From Sulfurovum sp. (GTDB taxonomy: Bacteria; Campylobacterota; Campylobacteria; Campylobacterales; Sulfurovaceae): DNA of 9,218 nt. Both the position numbers and the translations under genes were made by a program. The notes under the pieces were generated by a model. That model did no database searches, had not been told where the DNA came from, and was given only the letters and a program-made list of their open reading frames with translations. The stretch lies in contig JAMONG010000186.1 of assembly GCA_027066595.1 (NCBI GenBank), positions 1-9,218 on the forward strand. The letters run 5' to 3'. Below are positions 8,088-9,218 of this stretch, piece by piece. Every line of letters begins with the position of its first letter. The first letter of the stretch is position 1.

Positions 8088-8100
8088 TTTCGCGATTATA
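8088..8100 (-). promoter_or_regulatory. Promoter of the pyrH-rpoZ-spoT-tyrS operon
   Basis: A perfect TATAAT (8100-8095 on the minus strand) lies 25 bases before the pyrH GTG. Transcription should start near 8088, giving a leader of about 19 bases that contains the AGAGG ribosome site. No good -35 hexamer is present, which is normal for vegetative promoters of Campylobacterota. Confidence 0.6.
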
Positions 8101-8173
8101 TCTAAAGCTTAGTTAGGAGGGGTTGAAATATAAAAAGCATATCTATTATTTTATCTTGACGTAAAGTTAAGTG

Positions 8174-8186
8174 TATAAGTAATGCG
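8174..8186 (+). promoter_or_regulatory. Candidate promoter of the small membrane peptide transcript
   Basis: TATAAG (8174-8179) would start a transcript near 8186, giving a leader of about 145 bases before the ATG at 8331. A TTGACG (8156-8161) lies nearby but only 12 bases from this -10. The perfect dyad GATTA-AC-TAATC (8186-8197) lies right at the predicted start. The exact promoter is uncertain. Confidence 0.35.
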
Positions 8187-8205
8187 ATTAACTAATCATT
8201 TTTCG

Positions 8206-8285
8206 GTGTATAGTTTTTTATACCCTTTTAGGTAATGGGGTAGTGTTCAACTTTCAATTGAGTGGGTGGGCTTGTGTATAGTTTT
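8206..8285 (+). repeat. Direct repeat of GTGTATAGTTTT, two copies
   Basis: The 12-base word GTGTATAGTTTT occurs exactly at 8206-8217 and again at 8274-8285, 68 bases apart, both within the leader of the small peptide gene. The flanks diverge. The repeat could let alternative leader folds form or mark an old duplication; no function is shown. Confidence 0.6.
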
Positions 8286-8330
8286 ATGCTTCAAGTATAG
8301 GCAGGGTTATCTCAGTTGAAAGGGTACGTT
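8221..8330 (+). promoter_or_regulatory. Structured leader that can hide the ribosome site
   Basis: The ribosome site GAAAGGG (8318-8324) lies 6 bases before ATG 8331. Two leader segments can pair with it. CTTTCAATTGAG (8251-8262) pairs with CTCAGTTGAAAG (8311-8322) over 12 bp with one G-U. TACCCTTTTAG (8221-8231) pairs with 8316-8326 over 11 bp with two G-U. The two pairings exclude each other. The wobble pairs are tolerated only in plus-strand RNA, since the antisense would have A-C mismatches, which supports function in this transcript. Confidence 0.5.
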
Positions 8331-8444
8331 ATGGAAATTTATTTTTCAGTACTGGCACTTATCATTTCTGTAGTGAAAGTCACTTTAATGTGGTTGAATT
8401 ATAGGAATTGTAAAAGGTCAAAGAACACTGATTGCGATAAGTAA
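8331..8444 (+). CDS. 37-residue single-span membrane peptide, candidate type I toxin
   Basis: I do not recognise a family. The 37-residue peptide starts MEIYFSVLALIISVVKVTLM. Residues 3-22 make one hydrophobic helix with a lone K16, followed by a polar, basic tail with C27 and C35. GAAAGGG precedes ATG by 6 bases, a strong ribosome site. Several features recall type I toxins such as Hok, TisB, Ldr or Helicobacter AapA: small size, single span, charged tail, long leader, ribosome site able to pair with three other segments of the same transcript, and an antisense TATAAT inside the ORF. Sequence likeness to any of these is not evident. It could instead be an ordinary small membrane protein. It lies divergent from pyrH and before REP-like repeats, an accessory setting. 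Confidence 0.5.
   Translation: MEIYFSVLALIISVVKVTLMWLNYRNCKRSKNTDCDK
8391..8403 (-). promoter_or_regulatory. Candidate antisense promoter inside the small peptide ORF
   Basis: The minus strand reads a perfect TATAAT at 8403-8398 with a purine (A, 8391) at the expected start. An RNA from here would run back over the ATG and ribosome site of the peptide gene, as an antisense antitoxin would. A TTGACC lies upstream but at only 12 bases spacing. In this AT-rich genome a chance TATAAT is possible, and I see no clear terminator for the antisense RNA. Confidence 0.35.
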
Positions 8445-8446
8445 TC

Positions 8447-8496
8447 ACACTAGGTTAGGAGAATCATCACTTCTCCTGACTTCAGTGTACCCTTTC
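8447..8496 (+). other. 3' stem-loop followed by an anti-ribosome-site tail
   Basis: Three bases after the peptide stop, GTTAGGAGAA (8454-8463) pairs with TTCTCCTGAC (8471-8480), 10 bp with one G-U and a 7-base loop. It is extended by ACACT/AGTGT (8447-8451, 8484-8488). Directly after it comes GTACCCTTTC (8487-8496), the perfect complement of the ribosome site GAAAGGGTAC (8318-8327). With G-U pairs the match extends to 13 bp (8484-8496 with 8318-8330). No T-tract follows, so it is a poor intrinsic terminator. A stability and fold-back role is more likely. Confidence 0.5.
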
Positions 8497-8566
8497 CATA
8501 ATTCTACACTACTAACTTTAAATTAATATAAAATACATCCTAAAAATAAAGATTATCCAATCATTC

Positions 8567-8674
8567 GTAGGTGTGACCATGTCACACGTCAAGGAGTAAG
8601 CTGTGTGATGGTCACAGTTGAAATAACCCAATAAAATCAAACCGAGATTAGACGTGTGACATGGTCGCACCTAC
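8567..8674. repeat. REP/BIME-like element: inverted pair of GTAG-headed palindromes
   Basis: Arm 1 (8567-8590) and the reverse complement of arm 2 (8651-8674) agree at 23 of 24 bases. Each begins with GTAG followed by a hairpin: GTGTGAC-CAT-GTCACAC (8571-8587) is perfect, and 8654-8670 has one G-U. GTAG plus hairpin in inverted pairs is the layout of REP sequences moved by RAYT (TnpA-REP) transposases. A diverged 17-base palindrome, CTGTG...CACAG (8601-8617), lies between and shares 12 of 17 bases with arm 2. The family assignment rests on architecture only; no RAYT gene lies in the window. Confidence 0.7.
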
Positions 8675-8818
8675 AGTTTTTAGTAAAAAATAAAGACTTG
8701 ACCCTCTATATTCGATGTCATACTCATAGCCAGTCGTCTCTCCTCTTGGGTTGGTGAGTGTGGCTAGTGTGGTGTCGGTGATGCTAGTTTTTACTGAAAT
8801 ATTTGGTACTACTGACAT
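8648..8818 (-). pseudogene. Possible Rhs/YD-repeat remnant ending in the REP element
   Basis: An open frame of 56 residues starts at ATG 8818. Residues 16-34 include TLTNPRGETTGYEYD, which resembles the T-x-P-x-G-x-T-x-Y-x-Y-D pattern of Rhs/YD repeats from large polymorphic-toxin or wall-associated proteins. Two in-frame stops lie directly upstream, there is no ribosome site, and the last eight or so residues and stop come from the REP arm (8651-8674), so this looks like decayed coding DNA rather than a working gene. Rhs proteins exceed 1000 residues, so only a scrap remains. The match is to a short pattern and could be chance; an unrelated small ORF is the alternative. Confidence 0.35.
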
Positions 8819-8852
8819 GGTTTATTATAGTGGGTTTTGGCTTAGGGGGTTT

Positions 8853-8879
8853 AGGTGCGATTACGTTCACCTCGTACCT
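8853..8879. repeat. Second REP-like hairpin with related head
   Basis: AGGTGCGA (8853-8860) pairs with TCGTACCT (8872-8879), 8 bp with one G-U and an 11-base loop. The foot shares AGGTGCGA with the second palindrome of the 8567-8674 element, but the loop and distal arm differ and the head is TTAG, not GTAG. It may be a decayed or different REP type. Confidence 0.4.
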
Positions 8880-8902
8880 GTGTTTTTGTGAGTAGCGGAT
8901 TA

Positions 8903-8927
8903 GCCGACATTGTTAAAAAATGTCAGC
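8903..8927 (-). terminator. Hairpin overlapping the end of the small membrane protein gene
   Basis: On the minus strand GCTGACATT pairs with AATGTCGGC over 9 bp with one U-G and a 7-base loop that contains the TAA stop. The wobble becomes a mismatch on the plus strand, so it belongs to the minus-strand transcript. No T-tract follows, so termination or mRNA-end protection is only suggested. Confidence 0.35.
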
Positions 8928-9014
8928 AATTTTCCATTTATGTTTTACAGCTATATATCCTAAAATAAGTGCTACTATAACCGTAGGAGTAAACAGCATA
9001 TCAAATAGTGTCAT
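8913..9014 (-). CDS. 33-residue single-span membrane protein
   Basis: The reading frame begins MTLFDMLFTPTVIVALILGY and has one hydrophobic span, about residues 7-23, then a basic stretch (KHKWK) and a short hydrophobic end; by the positive-inside rule the C-terminus should be cytoplasmic. I do not recognise it. The ATG at 9014 is preceded 6 bases away by AAAGGA, a strong ribosome site, and overlaps the end of the upstream gene by 14 bases, so the two are very likely translated together. A hairpin covers its stop codon. It may be a small subunit or regulator of the upstream membrane protein, a toxin-like peptide or an immunity component. None of these can be decided here. Confidence 0.6.
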   Translation of the reverse strand: MTLFDMLFTPTVIVALILGYIAVKHKWKIADIF

Positions 9015-9218
9015 TTTCAATCCTTTCCAAATCTTTGTAGAGTTCACCCATTTTTAAGAAATTGACAATAGTTCCAAATGCACCCAATGCAAATACAAAC
9101 CATATACCAAAACCCAAAATAGCATTTGGGTCACCTTTAATAGCATACACCCAACTACCACCAGATATTGCCATAAAGCCTATAGCTTTAGATTTAACAA
9201 TATCTAGCTTTTTTGCGA
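9001..9218 (-). CDS. Small membrane protein, unknown function (5' end outside window)
   Basis: The frame enters from beyond the right edge and ends at TGA 9003-9001, showing the last 71 residues. Two hydrophobic segments are visible, AIGFMAISGGSWVYAI (11-26 of the visible part) and AILGFGIWFVFALGAFGTIV (32-51), joined by a short polar turn KGDPN. A charged, helical C-terminus (ELYKDLERIEND) follows, probably cytoplasmic. The glycine-rich spans suggest a compact helical hairpin. I do not recognise a family. It overlaps the 33-residue gene downstream by 14 bases, forming a coupled pair. It is near an apparent Rhs scrap, so a role as an immunity protein is conceivable, but nothing in the sequence shows it. 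Confidence 0.6.
   Translation of the reverse strand, partial: AKKLDIVKSKAIGFMAISGGSWVYAIKGDPNAILGFGIWFVFALGAFGTIVNFLKMGELYKDLERIENDTI

Noticed and set aside
7797..8112. Two plus-strand open frames opposite pyrH and its promoter
   Set aside because: They mirror the UMP kinase motifs on the other strand and cover the operon promoter; no independent evidence.
8447..8488. Intrinsic terminator of the small peptide transcript
   Set aside because: The stem is strong but is followed by GTACCCTTTCC rather than a T-run, so it is listed as a structural element instead.
8567..8674. CRISPR array or a MITE with a transposase-type end
   Set aside because: There are only two good copies, inverted rather than direct, with internal hairpins and no regular spacers or visible target-site duplication; REP/BIME fits better.

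Overview
The window looks like a chromosomal piece of a free-living member of the Campylobacterota (formerly Epsilonproteobacteria), perhaps Sulfurovum- or Sulfurimonas-like. It is AT-rich, has TATAAT-type promoters with weak -35 boxes, and carries the gene order pyrH-rpoZ-spoT-tyrS-nitronate monooxygenase-like-amidase. As I recall, Campylobacter jejuni has the same order. The genus is an inference.

Left part (1-1509). A truncated minus-strand gene for a small exported YtfJ-like thioredoxin-fold protein is divergent from ppa (family I inorganic pyrophosphatase) across an AT-rich promoter region. After ppa come a terminator-like hairpin, a perfect FNR-type palindrome (TTGAT-N4-ATCAA), and a small unrecognised helical protein with a C-x5-C-x2-C cluster.

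Core (1533-8069). Six tightly packed minus-strand genes form one operon transcribed from about 8088: pyrH (UMP kinase, GTG start), rpoZ (RNA polymerase omega), spoT (bifunctional (p)ppGpp synthetase/hydrolase, TTG start), tyrS, a nitronate monooxygenase-like flavoprotein with a C-terminal cysteine cluster, and a periplasmic zinc amidase. All six are intact. The set links nucleotide supply, the RNA polymerase subunit and enzyme of the stringent response, tRNA charging and cell-wall splitting.

Right part (8100-9218). This accessory region lacks any large complete gene and holds the most interesting material. (a) On the plus strand, about 8174-8500, a 37-residue single-membrane-span peptide follows a long leader. 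Its ribosome-binding site can pair perfectly or nearly so with three other places in the same transcript, and a perfect TATAAT lies antisense inside the ORF. This architecture resembles a type I toxin-antitoxin locus and I know no described family with this peptide. (b) A REP/BIME-like inverted pair with GTAG heads lies at 8567-8674. (c) An apparent Rhs/YD-repeat remnant on the minus strand runs into that element. (d) A further hairpin with a related head sequence. (e) At the right edge, two overlapping minus-strand genes for small membrane proteins, the first cut by the window end.

All calls come from reading the sequence. No database search or RNA-folding program was used.
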